Shown here: positions 23,984 to 37,200 of the stretch, in pieces
How the letters are laid out: each line of letters starts with the position of its first letter
Position numbering within the stretch: position 1 is the stretch's first letter
DNA from: Taenia hydatigena
Taxonomy: Eukaryota; Platyhelminthes; Cestoda; Cyclophyllidea; Taeniidae
Direction of reading: 5' to 3'
Assembly (NCBI GenBank): GCA_036345935.2
Contig: JADWOT020001225.1
Location: 310,001-374,000, forward strand
DNA: 64,000 bases
The notes under the pieces: model-generated
What the model was told of the DNA's origin: nothing
The model's database searches: none
What the model saw: only the letters and a program-made list of their open reading frames with translations
Translations under genes and position numbers: made by a program

Positions 23984-24513
23984 TCATGAGAACGGAGGAA
24001 TCAGAAGTAAGCGTTCACTGCACAGAATGTTACCTAGACTTTGCGACGCAGGAGGGATTGCAAGAACACATGCGACCACATCATTTCTGTAGGTGTTGCT
24101 TTATCCATCTGACATATTTCATAATGATTGTTTATTAAAACGCCTTAGTCTCTTCTTTATTGCAGACGTCACATCGCAGTATTTGCTTAGAACACGAGTG
24201 AATGCTATTGCGTCAGCATTGGTTTATTTTCCTTCCAATTGGGGCTGTTGGCTGAGTAAGGCGAAAGCAATCACTGCTGCGTGAGTTTTAGTGCATTAAA
24301 AATTACGTGCATTAGGTCGTGTATAAGTGAATCTGACGGAATGATTAGTTAAGCATTGCTTGGTTGACATGACAAGGCAGACATCGCATTGCATTGCGTC
24401 AACTCTCATCGGGAATTCAGGTAGTAATAGGCAGTGACACGGTACCATTACAATATGAACAGTCGAGCGTAATTATAGAGATCATATATAGTTTGAATGC
24501 ACTTCATATATAA
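23984..24513 (+). CDS. C2H2 zinc-finger protein, three-exon model
   Basis: Exon 23984-24088, after CACACTGCAG, encodes VHCTECYLDFATQEGLQEHM followed by RPHHF. This is a C2H2 finger: Cys-x2-Cys, Phe and Leu at the usual core positions, then His and a closing His four or five residues on. The donor is T|GTAGGT. Exon 24166-24280 starts after TTTATTGCAG, and the split codon T+AC restores the frame, giving YVTSQYLLRTRVNAIASALV onward. It ends before GTGAGT in phase 2. Exon 24381 starts after GACAAGGCAG and reads on in phase to TAA at 24511-24513. AATAAA follows at 24616. The finger would bind DNA or RNA. The first coding exons are probably upstream: 23800-23870 has a finger-like ENLHSFLQHLIKTH tail without its Cys pair. 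The finger is firm; the later exons are inference from phase. Confidence 0.5.
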
Positions 24514-24615
24514 ATGCAAAGACAACAAATTACGCACTCATTTTCCTATGTTTCAGTGCAGTCTAAAAAGCTGCCTTGGTACTCAGCTATGGGCTTTGCT
24601 AGTAGACTTGCGCTC

Positions 24616-24621
24616 AATAAA
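24616..24621 (+). terminator. AATAAA polyadenylation signal
   Basis: Canonical hexamer about 100 bases after the TAA of the zinc-finger model. Confidence 0.35.
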
Positions 24622-24624
24622 AGG

Positions 24625-27600
24625 GTAAACCTTTGCTTTAACTGATGTCATTTTGTCCAACTCGATGTTACACGTGAGGGTGGGCTTTCGATAGAATGCA
24701 GCAAAATCGAGTTGATTGTGCTAATATTTGTGGTGTACTAAAGTGAACATACCGATAAGAACAAAGAATAAGCTAGGAAAACAAGATGCTTTTTGTAACG
24801 AAGACAGTGCTTTAAAGTCATTTTCGTGCTTGCGGTTAAACTGAAGTTGCACAGTACTTCTTGGTACCTCTCCAACGCAGTGTCTAATAAAAGGGTTTTA
24901 TTGTCGTGAAGGCGCATAGTACGTACATAGGTACATTTACTAACTAAAAGTGATAAGAGATGCAAAGGTTGAAAAATGTTGTCGTATACTGATTGCAGTG
25001 AACCGCTTAATCAATCGAAATTTTATTGTGACTAGTGTTCACGAGAAGAACAATTATAGTGAAGATAGTAAGATTGACAGTAGAAGGAGGCCCTTAAGCA
25101 CTTGCTCGCCTAGAATCCTTTTTGTTTAGCTTTAAAATTCTGCTTTTATTTAGCTTCGATTTCTTATTTATCATTCCTTCCTACTTCAACGTCTTCTGCT
25201 CCAGCAGATAATCTAATAATCTCTTTACTCACTCGAAACCTTATAAACTATCTGCGTCGTCATTTTTGAAAAGCATAATGACTGCGGCAACAACTAGGAC
25301 ACAGTCAAAGTAGAGGAGGAACAACGACTTGCTTTACCTTAAATAAGTCATTGGAATTAAAAGTTCAGTTGTGCAGATTAACACTTAGCTAAAGGTGTGT
25401 ATTCAACAACTAGGTAAAGCTTGTTAGTTCAATTTGAATTCAACAAAATCAGGTTGCACCCTGTTACGATTTTGGCCTTTACTGAGTGAATGTGCACACA
25501 GATTTTACACGCCTTTATCTGTGGACTTGTTTGCCTAAATGACAAAGAGGCTCAGACGCAGGCCAAAAATTCTTAGAAGCTTGATAAGAGTGAGGTTGAT
25601 TACAGCGATTGAAATGCCTACATCGGCTACATAAGTGGGGAGCGTTAAGATGATTAAGATCCAAACAAGTGCAACGTTATTCGCAGGCAGAGGCATCCAC
25701 TAGCGAGAATTAACTTACTTGCCACACAACTCTCCCGTGTTCGAGTGCAACAGGTCCCTCCCCTCCAAAGATCTGTACACTAAATGCCAAAACATTTGAC
25801 CATCAACGACAGGCGGCTATTTGGTGATTTACACTTAAAAGAAAAAATCTTTTTCTTCTGGCAATCAGCCTTCGCTTAGGTCGCGCACAACTCAGACTCT
25901 GCTTTGAAATATGCCGCAGCGCCAATGACAGTAAAAAGAGAAAGACCGTAAACAACGCTAAATGCTGTTGCCATTTATTCAGGCTTCGACCTATATAATG
26001 ACTGTAAATTTTTGGGCCATCTTAAAGTGGCGAATTCTGTGCCAGGAATGGTGGCGTATATAATAAGATTATCAAAACTAGAAACCACTGAACCGAATGC
26101 TTGATCATCAATGGAAAATAGTCAACGATGTTATAATCTTTATAAGCTTGTAAAACGATAATTGTCTTGATCCTGATTAACATTTCCTAAAACCCAGATT
26201 TTGGTTAAATTATGCTTCTTCCTTGTCCCCCTAAGCAGCATGTTGACCTGCGAATTGTACGAATACAGTTTTGCTTCTTAAAGCTTCCTAGTGTAAAATG
26301 CAGTCGCTCTTTATTAAATTTGGTATTCAAAACCAAGAAAAAAGAGTACAGCAGAATTCTGTTCAGTCATTTATAGTTTGAGAAAGACTTGAAAAATGTC
26401 AGTTTTTCGCCTCTACTGTAACAAAACACCACAAACAGCATTAATTTCATACTAGTCGTAGTTGTGAACCTGTGCGTGCTATGCATTTGTGGGCGCTGTT
26501 TGGAATTATCTTAGTGTCATTTATCTTGAATAGTGAAACGGAGAGTAGGAGGATGCGGGTGCGGAAAGAGGTGCAATAAAAGGGGAGATTTTGTCGGCCG
26601 TCTGCTCCTTGCGCCATTTAATTATATGGTCATTCCAGTGGCACTGAATTAACCCGTGGGTTAGAAGGACAAAGGAACGAAGGTGTTAGAAGGCTGTGAG
26701 ATGGACAGTAATGAATTCGATCACAAAACGGCAGCGCAGTACATTAGGGAGGGAAGCATCATAAGCTGCAGTCATATTGCGTTGGTGTTGGGTGTCATGA
26801 CCCCTTTGTTTATGCACCGATCTCCCTACGTCTTCCTTATGCATTGCTGTGAGTCACCTCAGTTCACCTAATGAATCGAGAACTGCCGCAAGATATCGAC
26901 CCAGTAATAAGGATTTGAAGTTCAATTTTCGTCATTTATGGTACTAAGTGGACAATGGAGTGCAGCTATATACCTTAACTATCACTGCAGGCCCCTTAAG
27001 CACGGGTCTGACCTAATCTGCCTACCCTACTTGAAGTGCGTACTTTGTTAATTTACGAGAGAACTGCTTCGCGCACGTGACAAAGAATAGCATCAGCCAT
27101 GATCTGCTGCCACTATATGCTACCACTAGTTGTCACTCGCACTGATTTTCTGCTCTTGCTGGCCTTACTACATTGATTGTGTCATATGTTATTACCTTGA
27201 AGGCTAGTCTTCGAACAGAGAAGGGTGAGACACGACGAGCCTGCATCAGCGATACCCAGTGGATGCAAAGTTACTATTAAGTCACACGGCACCTCAGTCT
27301 CAATAAAAGCGAAATTTTCTTTTTCATTCCTGTATCTTAAGCATTTTAGTTATTGTGTCGGATTAAAGTTGAGTATTGTGACAACGCCTCACTTCAGTGG
27401 CAAAACACTCAAATAATTTGCGTTGCGTATCATTTTGAGACTGAATGAATTGGGTATGATGCATCTTCACAGTTGACACTTAGCACCTTTGAAGATGCCA
27501 AATGAAGGAAGTAGATCATGCTAAATTACTCGCGAAGTGTCTCATGCATTCAAGTGTCCTAGAATATTATTGTACGAATTTATGCATGAGCTTAGTCAGG

Positions 27601-29720
27601 TCACGTCGAGGGAGGAAAAGCAAATAATGAAGTCAGGACACACCCCTTTTGGTCATATTTTCGACACAGAAAGAAATTAATGTTTTGCTGTTTGATTTCA
27701 TGCACTTCTAAGTGTGCCACACAAAGGCAAGTGGAATCAACGTGCTACATGAATGCATAGAAGAGCAGTTCATTTAAGGTTATACTGAACAAAACTGCAA
27801 CACAATGGCTGTCTTGTGACTTTGATGCAGTAAGTCGCAAAATTACGCCCAAGAGTGAGCAGAAATTAGGTATTGGAAAGGTTTGAATGATTTTTCTACT
27901 GCAGGCAATGGTCTATTTCTCATGACCGATGACAAGACTTGAAAAGGAGTTAAAAGGTTATAAAGTGGCGAAGAAGTAGCATTTAATGTCTTTTGTAGAA
28001 CTGTCAGAGTGTCTGGTATTTTGACCAGATGTAAAATAACCTACAAAATCAGATTTACTATTCTGTGCACAATTCTCTGTGCCAAAAATGAGATGGGTTT
28101 ACATCCAAAATAGTCAGAATATTCAATACTGCATTGAGCTGCTTAGGTCTTTCTCAGAAAAGGTTTGTCTCGCAGGTCGTTGGCCTAATGCAGAGGGACA
28201 GAGCCAATCCATTTAACCCAAAGCCAGTGCGGCGCGATCGCTATGTCTCGTACAAAAAAACGCCCCCAATCGTATCATTTTTAGTCACTCCTTCGAGTTT
28301 TAGCATTTGAATCTTCCTTCTGCATGCTATCAGATGACATATTGTGTTAAATCGCTCGTCGCTGTTGCAATTATGCCTCCATTTTGCTTGTTCTCGAGTG
28401 CTAAGCGAACCCCATTGTTAGACAATCATGATTCCTGCCCTTCTTAGCTATAAGTCACGTTAGTTTCAAACAGAATGAGACTTGCAGCTTAAAAGGCGCA
28501 GCACGATTTTTCGTATGCTATGCAGGCAGGCAGTTAAAGCTCCAGGTAAGCACTGAAGTTCGTCCAACTCTTGCAGCGCCGACAGGTTGGATGCTTACCA
28601 GTTAGTAAAGGAAAAGGGACAGGACAATCACTGCATTGAAACGACGCTTTGGATGCTTCGAATTTAGGTGCAGGAGTGATATGAACCAAATGTGGAAAGA
28701 GATGTGGCCACAACAAATTATGTTAAAGCTTGTAAGCTTAAATTCCAGTGCAGTAAGAATTATTTGCTTAATGCTGCGAGGAAGTCATATTTAAAGGCGG
28801 AATTCGCGTATAATAGTGTTGCTAAGAATTTCGGATTCCGGAAACAAAACGGCTTAAAAATCAGTAAAATCAAGCCAGGAAAGAATGACATTTTCTTAAG
28901 CGAAACATATAAATTGGCTTGTTCGTTAGTCTGCGGAGGTTCTTTACTTGTCGAGCAGCTGCACAGCCAGTTTTGCAAAAATGTGAGGTTCTCTTCTATT
29001 TTTTATTGTGATTGTTTGCCGCAACATTGCTAAAGACTGATTGCACCAGGTTGTAGCACTTTAAGTATTGTCGATTTATAGGTAATTAAAGGGCCAAAAT
29101 TCAGCAAGAAAGGTAAATTTGGACGGAGACTACATCAGAATTATGCGCAATCTCAGCGTATGGTTTGCACGCACCAAACGAAAACGAAAAAAATGTTGTA
29201 AGCTCCGTTATTAAGGACAAGGAATTACACCACTGGGAGAAATGTCTAAGAGGCCGTGAATGTGGTCAGTACGTGATGTAGCCAAAAAGAAGGCAAAGCC
29301 GTTGTGCTTACGGTCACACTTGTTGGATTAGCTATTGCATCATCACGCAGTGAGTGTTATGAAGCTCAACTTCTGCACACTTGTTGGGAAGACAAATTGC
29401 CCACAGCTGAGAAAGCATTTGACGCTAGTAGGTTATTTCCTTTTAACGTGATTCCCATCGGAACATACATGAAGCGGGTTCAGTGGTTCGGTACAGTTCG
29501 ATACTTGTCCGTACCCTGAGACTTGTACATCAATAAAGGCAGTCACTATTAATGGAATCCTTTGTCTGATTTCTCACCAACTAGGGCGTTTAGGCTTGGT
29601 CAGTCACTTACGATTAGCAGACTAGACATCACTTAAACCACCACCCAAAAGAGTTGGAATCACGAGAGTAACGTTGGAGATCTGCGAGCACGAGTATGGA
29701 GCTAAAGGGACGATAAGCAC
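24625..29720. other. long A/T-rich stretch, no gene assigned
   Basis: I see no recognised domain. The frame at 29304-29519, which begins with GTG and ends 13 bases before an AATAAA at 29532, contains CYEAQLLHTCWEDKLPTAEK and could be the end of a small gene or a retrocopy, but its start and family are unknown. The frame at 28692-29033 is chance length. Confidence 0.35.
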
Positions 29721-29725
29721 GAGGG

Positions 29726-30151
29726 TCACGTGGAACAATTAGAGACAAGGCGACCAGTATATAAGGTGACACCCCAGAGCACGCAAGTCAGTTTCAAAGA
29801 AAGCGGAGACAGCCAACGAATGGAGTGGGGAGATTGACTATGCTCGTATCCGTGGAAGTGGGCACCATGAAGTAAGGTTGCGAAGGGTTCACAATGTGGG
29901 CAGAAGTGGGCATTGTGGACTGTGGAGAAGCCGCAATGTTGGTCGCCGTGTGCCTGGTCGTGCGAGCAGAAGCCGCAATGGTGTTCACCGTGTGCGCAGC
30001 CGTGGGGATGGTCGCAGCAATGGTGGTAAACAGCGAACATGGCTGAGGTTGCGCTTACACTGATGCTAGTCGACAGTGCACAAGCCCTCCTCCACATCTC
30101 TCTCGCTTTGAACGTGCTACGAATGTCTCTATTCCTGGTTATCGCTTGCAT
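29726..30151 (-). CDS. His/Cys-rich open frame with internal repeat
   Basis: A 141-codon minus-strand frame; a second ATG at 30040 gives a shorter start just after a CCTCAG acceptor-like site. From there the protein reads MFAVYHHCCDHPHGCAHGEH and continues with two copies of a motif of about 14 residues, AHGEHHCGF and AHGDQHCGF (42-base period), then NAHFCPHCEPF and LLHGAHFHGYEH. The dense His and Cys pattern would suit metal binding. The other two minus frames are also open across the repeat (one Thr/Ala-rich), so the coding frame is not proven and the DNA may simply be a short GC-rich minisatellite. No family is recognised. Confidence 0.3.
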   Translation of the reverse strand: MQAITRNRDIRSTFKAREMWRRACALSTSISVSATSAMFAVYHHCCDHPHGCAHGEHHCGFCSHDQAHGDQHCGFSTVHNAHFCPHCEPFATLLHGAHFHGYEHSQSPHSIRWLSPLSLKLTCVLWGVTLYTGRLVSNCST

Positions 30152-30324
30152 CTAATTAATAAATGATTAGACACCTGTACTCCAACCTACGCGAGTCTTT
30201 GGGGTTTTCTCCTTGGCTGTACGGAGTGCATTAGCAAATTGGAAGTTATCTGAGAGTCTTCAAATAAATACCCTATTACACGAATGGGCGAAAATACTGC
30301 CACATCCACCATGGTCTTTTTCGA

Positions 30325-31352
30325 ATTAAGTTAATCCTGTTTCTCTAAACAATAAGCATGGCACCACTATAGACCCTGCAACACGTTTCACTGATTGAGC
30401 TCTACACTGGATGATAGGGTAGAATTCAATCGTGATGACGCGAGTCATCCGCACCAATGCCATTCAACACCCGCCGCTGTATGGAGTATTACTAAATATG
30501 CTATCGTATCCCAGTCCTGGTTCATTTTAGCACTATGCGCCTTCCTTTTTCATCATCTTGCTCTTTTGAATATAAAGCACGTTCATAGGCTGAAGCGTAA
30601 CTATAGAACAAAGACCAAATGGTGCTAACGCAGGTGAGAGCCTGACTCAGGGCGAGTTCCATGCCTAGATAGTGAGGTAACGGCGGCCTCGCATTGCCAC
30701 AGACAGGTGTCCTTATTTGCTGAGGTGTCCACATTGGTAAGTGGGTACTGTTTTTAAAATTGCAGGCATTCCTTAACACGTGCTCTGAATTCGGCCTCAT
30801 TTGCACAATACGCGAATCGAAGAAACAGAATGCAGCACAATGACTGGTATTCCACACACCCTTGTTTTAAATATAAATAGTTGCCAGTCTAAGTTAATTT
30901 AACTGATCGGATGAGCTGTTGACAAATTAAAGTCATAGCATACATAAGTTACTCCCGATTAAAGAGGAAACAATAACCCTGGACAAAAATAAAACAAGTA
31001 GAGATGTCATTTCTCTTGACCTAAGGGATTCCGGTTGGCTAATAACTACGGTACCATTAGCTTGCAGAGCAATCCTCTTCACGGCAGTTAGGAGTTGGCT
31101 TGTGTTGGGTAAATCAAAAAGCCGTTTTCATCAACTGGAAATAGGAGCAACAAGACAGGTCAAAATGGGCTTTGTTGTGGCTATTCCGATTAACCAGTCC
31201 AGCCTCGGCTCTTGTATACTTGTTCTCTGAATTCTCTCTTGGTGTACTGATATGTAAGGCCACGAATACTTCAGATTCGTCATCTGTGCTGACGGATGAC
31301 GGAACAGTGTTGGACGGGCAGCATCTTCTATCCAGCCATCCCATTTCCATCC
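30325..31352. repeat. dispersed repeat R1, copy B
   Basis: This aligns with 22628-23500. Copy B carries extra segments at about 30858-30893 and 31017-31148. Its minus-strand frame at 31114-31362 is intact over the part that is stopped in copy A (contains VALHISTPRENSENKYTRAE), and the minus frame at 30522-30857 is longer than its counterpart in copy A. The two copies may be a non-autonomous transposon family or a segmental duplication. Terminal repeats were not found at either end. Confidence 0.85.
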
Positions 31353-31359
31353 TTTTATT

Positions 31360-34215
31360 CATTTTAACTTGTATAATCTGGCTACTGATGAGAAAATGAG
31401 ATTTAACTAGAGAAATGAAGGCAGTACTGAAGAGGGGTGTTAATGTGCCTCGTGAAAGGAAGAAGCAATATCTAGTTTGGATGACTGTTTCTCACCCATG
31501 GGAGAAAATTCAGCCTCTTCTGTCAGCATCGGTTTCGCCATCTCGAAGGATCTCACTAATACATCTTCCATCCAACAATGCATTGATGTCTTGCTGCTAT
31601 TGCTGCTCAAGTGGACCGTAAACTTTGGCCCGACCTGAAAAATGCATAGCAACAAAGACCATTCCCATTTGATTTTAAAAGACTGTACTGACTGGCTTTT
31701 CGTCAAGTTATAGAGAAGATTCAAATATAGAGGTCGCCATTTATGCCTAGCTCTCCATCAGACACACGCGAATTCAAATGCTTTCTTCAATGACAGAAGA
31801 ATTGTTTGACTTGACGTATCGCAGATCGCTAACTTGTTTATAAACTGGAGTCATTCGCTGGCATCTTCTCCACTGAAGTCGATTAGTCCTGCTATTCTGC
31901 CCAAGCAGCAATGAATTCGGGGATTTAGAGACAATGGTCATGCGTGGCCTGTTTCCTCTCTTCAGCTGTGTTGTGACAAATCCTGACATTATGAATGATT
32001 CTTATGGTAGTGTCACGGAGGCCTACATAAAGACCCAAGGTTGCAACTCTAGCATCCTATCCTTGTAATTTTAATTAGCTTTGTATTCCCCTCGCGCTAG
32101 TGCCACTTACGTGTCTAGAGGCGATTGCAGTAGAGGAGATGTCATGGGCCCGCTTTCAACCTTAACTCATGGCATCAATCTCTACTATTGAAAATATTAG
32201 CAGCCAATTTTCAAATCGCAAAGCCTTATAAACGCTTGTTCACTTATTTGCAGTCCTGCTCCTCCTTGGCTTATTAGGTTAGCCAATACCATCGACGATG
32301 GCTTAGTAAGCCGTTTTTAAATCAAGCATAATGTTACACAATTTTTAGCCAGAAGCATTAAATTTTTGTGCACTTTGATTGCCACACGTTTTAAAGACAG
32401 GAAGCTTAACGGATAGGAGCCGTTAGAAGCGAGACCTACTTACGTGCTTTGTCTGCATTTATCCTGCATGCACAAGCAAGAGGAGAAATTTTTAACAATC
32501 ACCGCAAAGTGACACTAATTTCTGTGGCCCCCTCTAGAAAGTTATAGGCATAAACCCGTTTTGGTTTCTGTTTCTCTGGCTGCTTATAAAGTGCTATTCA
32601 AGACTATGTGAGCGTCTGTTTTGATGGTGATGGAGTTGCTAAAGAATTCATTAGCCCAATGGAAGGAAGTATCACAACGGGAAGGTTCAGCAGATTACAA
32701 GTAATGGCACGGTTTGCTTTTAAGGCCATTTCTGCGTCTAGCAGCCGCTCTAGCATTAGTTTTAGATTGGCTTTTTGCCCTTGGGTGCCTTTACCGAAAA
32801 ACAAGGGTGCCATGAGAGCATATTTGCTTGCTTACTTAGCAAGGCGCAAAGTCCCTTTCTCTTCCTTTCTCTTTTGCCGGCTTATATAATTGTTTCGCTT
32901 TTTCGGAGTTTCGCCATAAAAAGTGCATTTATTCTATTGCAGAACAAGGAAAAGCCTCCTGCATACGTGATTATGATCCGATTCCTCTTCTTGCCACGCC
33001 GATTTAGACTTCTGCCCACTCAATTGCTTTATGACACTTGAATTGAGGAATTAAAATATAAGACGGCTATGGATTTTCTCGTTGTCCTTCTAAATTACTG
33101 CAGCATTAGAATAAATTAGAAGATGCAATTTTCAGTTGGAGGGGCTTATCTAGCCATTTTCTTCATCTTTTTGCCCTTAGTTGGCGTAATATAGACCGAT
33201 GTTCTGACGTTATGAAAATTTTCTACCAGGAGGTAACGCGCAGTACTCTACTTGAAAAAATTAAATGCAAACTCAAATTCTCTGATTAAGAGACCACCCC
33301 CATCGCAGCAAAACTCGACAATGTGTGCGGAAAATTCTCTTTATGAATTTTTGAGAAAAGCCTGTACTTTGGTTTTTTTCCTATTCCGAGTTTAAACATG
33401 CGGACTCACCTGATGTAGGTATTTTTAGTTTGAACACTGCTGCAACGAAATAGTGTCGTTTCAAACTATCAAAAGTTGCGTTGAATGAAGGCATAAGTAA
33501 CGGTCGACCACGTCAACAGATTTATTTGCCTTTTTCAAAGTGCTTCGAATACGCAATTAACATCATTGTTGCCATTTGCTAGACATGGCGTGGTTGCGAT
33601 TGCAAATTTGTTCTCCTGCTCCTTTTAGTGGTGTGCTGAGGAGCATACCTCCAGATCGCATCAGCGCACGCTCAGCGGAAGGAGAAGTCGTTAACGATGC
33701 CATTTGCTCAATCATTTGACCGATTGGGTGGGTAAGCGTTCATAACAATCTCGGGATTTGACATCACGCCATCAGTCGCATTCGCACATGTGTGTGAGCA
33801 ATTTCAAAGATTGAACAAAATGAAATAGTGTGCGGTTGTGCACCCTGCTGGTATTAGGATAGAGTTGAAATAGGTAATATGCATCTGCCCATATTTTATT
33901 AGGTCATTTAGCTCTGCATATCAATTTCTTAACTTGATAATGCCCGATTATTTTAAAGATCATGCGACAGGCTCAACTGAGGACCGTTGTCGATGTGTTA
34001 GATTTAAGTTCGTTTTCAAACTTTTGCATAGGGCTAGACGCCTATGCATCCACGTTCTTGTAACTGGTTCTTTAGTTTCATTAATGTGAGTTATTTTGAT
34101 CTTTGTTCCTTTTTGCAATACCTCTGCAAAATAAGCCATTCGTTAAAGCAAGACCTGTGCTTATTTCGCTTAAACATTTCTTTGCCTTTTTATCTAATGG
34201 ATGGTAGCGCTTATA
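31360..34215. other. intergenic, nothing assigned
   Basis: A minus frame at 32604-32813 contains KANLKLMLERLLDAEMALKA, a helical protein-like stretch preceded by an AG, and ends in TAG. A minus frame at 31774-31989 is also protein-like. Neither has a splice-compatible partner or a known family. Confidence 0.35.
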
Positions 34216-34217
34216 CG

Positions 34218-34251
34218 TTTCCGTAGTATAATGGTATTCCTGCCTTTGCGA
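34218..34251 (+). tRNA. 5' half of a tRNA-Gly-like sequence (fragment)
   Basis: TAGTATAATGGTATTCCTGC (from 34224) matches the A box and the start of the anticodon arm of eukaryotic tRNA-Gly or tRNA-Asp, lacking a few D-loop bases. No T arm or acceptor partner follows, so this is a fragment or chance. Confidence 0.25.
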
Positions 34252-34259
34252 ATCCTCTT

Positions 34260-37200
34260 ATTTGGAACTACCCACCCCTCAGTCTAGAAAATGTGGCCAA
34301 CTGACCACCAGTTACTTGTTTTGACGTTTCACTCAGTATTGCGCAATTTCGATTCATTTTTGTCAGCACAGTAATAATAACTTCTGTTCAAAATACTTGC
34401 GATCTCTTGCGTTCTTCCTAAAAGAGTTCTACAAAGATTTAGCCTACGGCTCTACTAAACCTACTCTTACGGAGTACCTCATTGCGTGTCCAGTCCGCCA
34501 ATCATAGCAGTCAATTCTTTTGGCAGATAGAGCGGATGGCTCATGAGAGCTTTCCTTCCACAACTGATTACTTTGTGATAACTTAGCTTTAAAGTTTGAT
34601 AAAGGGGATGCCAAGGAAGAAGCTTGAGATAGGACAGAGGCCATATTTAACTCTTCGCTGTTGGCCGCAGCGGAGTGAGCTGTTTGCAGGCCCGGTTAGC
34701 AACTTCAAGCCCCAAATCATGCATGAAATGCATTTCAGTCGAGCACTGCCTTCATTAATCTTCAAGGGAGTTCCGGATAATCTCTTAATAACAGCGAAGC
34801 CTATTTTTGTGAATCATTGCCTTCCTGTTGTTTTATAATACAGTTGTGCCCCATATTTCATTCAAGAAAATAAGCTGCAGTGATGTGCATAGGCCGTCAC
34901 TACTCTATTTGTGCTTTAAACCCTACTTGATAGCGGTCAAATTACAGTCGGGTTAGAATATTCCCTGCTTCTGCGTGCATAGTATATAAAGTGATTTGAG
35001 TACTTTAGTGTCATTATTAGACTAAGTGCTAAGTGCTTTACAAACTCCACCACGAACTATCTGCTTATTTTGTTTCGATGACAAATGCAGCCCAGGGGAT
35101 CCCTGTTACGCCCGGCGAATTGCGCTTTGCGCAAACAGGTCACTTAAATGATTGCACACATGTGTAGGATGAAATGATAAAGTGATGCGACGAAGTTGCA
35201 GGTTAAAATTTGGAATGACTCGATTTGATCACTAGCACCTCAAGTGTCCGTCACTAGGATCAAAATGAGTTCTGATTAACTTGATATTTCTTATTAATAA
35301 TTTGAAGCGAAATCACAACCCATAAACATACATATCCATGCAGACTAACATAGGTATGAATGTATGTGCTTGTATTTACCTAGATATAAGGAAAAGTGAA
35401 AAGCGTGCATTGAAGTGGAATAAAGCTTAATATTTTGGTCACAATGCATGTGTGCTTGTTATAAGGTGACAATTCAGAGCATCGCATGGCCTGTTGCGCA
35501 TTGGCGGAAAGCTATTTTAGTAAAGAGCATGTCTCTTAACAAATACTACAGTGCTCACACTCAGCTATATGTCTTTTAAGTAGATGAGGGCCCAATATTA
35601 GACATGCCTTGCACTTCTTGTTGATTTCTATCCTTTGTTTATTCACTTATGTGGGTGATTTTTCCTTAAAACATAAGGAAAGGGAGGTAAAAATACTGCA
35701 TAATGTGGAACAAAAGCAGTGCCAAAAATAAGGACATAGCCGCGGAATATGTTATGAGCTTTGAGGCAGAGACGGCATACTGAATAAAGTTGTTTTTGTG
35801 ACCGCATTGGTAGAGAAAATCAAGGTTGTTCACTTATTTGCAAAGAAGAGGAAAATTTGGTGCATATTTTACAAGAAAAGCAATAAAACTCAAAATTAAC
35901 CATGATGATTGGTTTATCGCCGACGTCTGACGCATTTATTGCCAGTTTGTCTGCTGTCACCTTCATTTTTTAAATTGCGTTTTAAAAGGATAGAATTAAA
36001 AAACGCCGAAGCATGGACTGATAAGTCCATCTAACACAATGTAAAAAGTGCACGGCGCTAAGGCATTAATTACAGGGATCGCAAAAAGGTATTGTAGGGA
36101 GCTTGGACCAAGTCAAATTAAATTAACGGGTTCTCTTCCCATTTACACCACCACGTGCATCGCCTCATTGATGAAGATCGGTGAAAATGGAGGGCGTGTC
36201 AGAGTTTCCTCTGTCTACACTATCACAAGTCGATGAAGTGGTGGCGAGTATAGCCGTCATATGCCTGAAGGGATCAAAAAACTATGTTAGAGTTTGTACC
36301 GCATAAGGATCAGAGTGCTAGTCAGAAAGTCGGTTAATAAGGCTCAAGCAAGCATATAGATCAAAATGAAGCAGGATAAAGTTAGTGATGCTACCTGTGA
36401 AAAAATAACCACATGGTGTTGACTAAGCAATATGCTCATACATCGCGATGAATAAGGCTTCGGGTCCAGGCCTGCCGTTTCATTTATGAGTTGAGAAGGG
36501 GAGGTATAGAGAGAATGTCTTCCAGCACTTGCATTTTTACTCCTAAGGAGTCACTGTACATAAAGAAAAGTAGTTGGCTTGTTGAAAAAATTACCAGATG
36601 GGATGAGGCTGCAGTAAGAGATCAGTTTATCGAGTTCCTTTAAATGGTACCGTATGGTGCACCAACGATCCATTGTACCAATAATCTTTGCCCAATGTTG
36701 CGGTGGTCAGCTTACCTTTCAACTGCCTCGCTGACACCAGGTTGAAGCTTTTCTCTGATCGGTTCCGTAAACGCCACTGAGAATGCTTCATCCTCTTAAC
36801 GCAGGACATACTACTGGTCGCATGCTCTGAAACACCATCGTGTTTGCAATACAATTCATCCTGAATGCCTTTTTTCTTATGGTTTGCCTTGTAAGTTTGC
36901 TCCATATTATTCTTCATCAGCCCTTCCTTCTTCGTGTAAAAATCGTTAATAGACTAAAGAGTGAGGTAAAAGCAGGCTTCGCATAAGCTGTGAGTCATGG
37001 CAAAATTCTTTATTTCCCTCTTAAATTTTTCGCTTTATTTTCTTTCTTCGTCTGCACACATCAGCCTACTATTGACTTAAATGGTAATGTCTAATTAGCC
37101 ATGTTCTGAGAGCGGTCTGTGTGTCCATATTAAGCGCGCTAGCTCCAAGCTCATACCAAATCATACTTAATAAACTTCTATTGGTAACCATTACAGCGTT

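Noticed and set aside
32604..32813. Minus frame with a KANLKLMLERLLDAEMALKA helix, briefly reminiscent of a bacterial DNA polymerase III delta C-terminus
   Set aside because: The match is a generic amphipathic helix, there is no other bacterial signal, and the flanks are ordinary host-like DNA.
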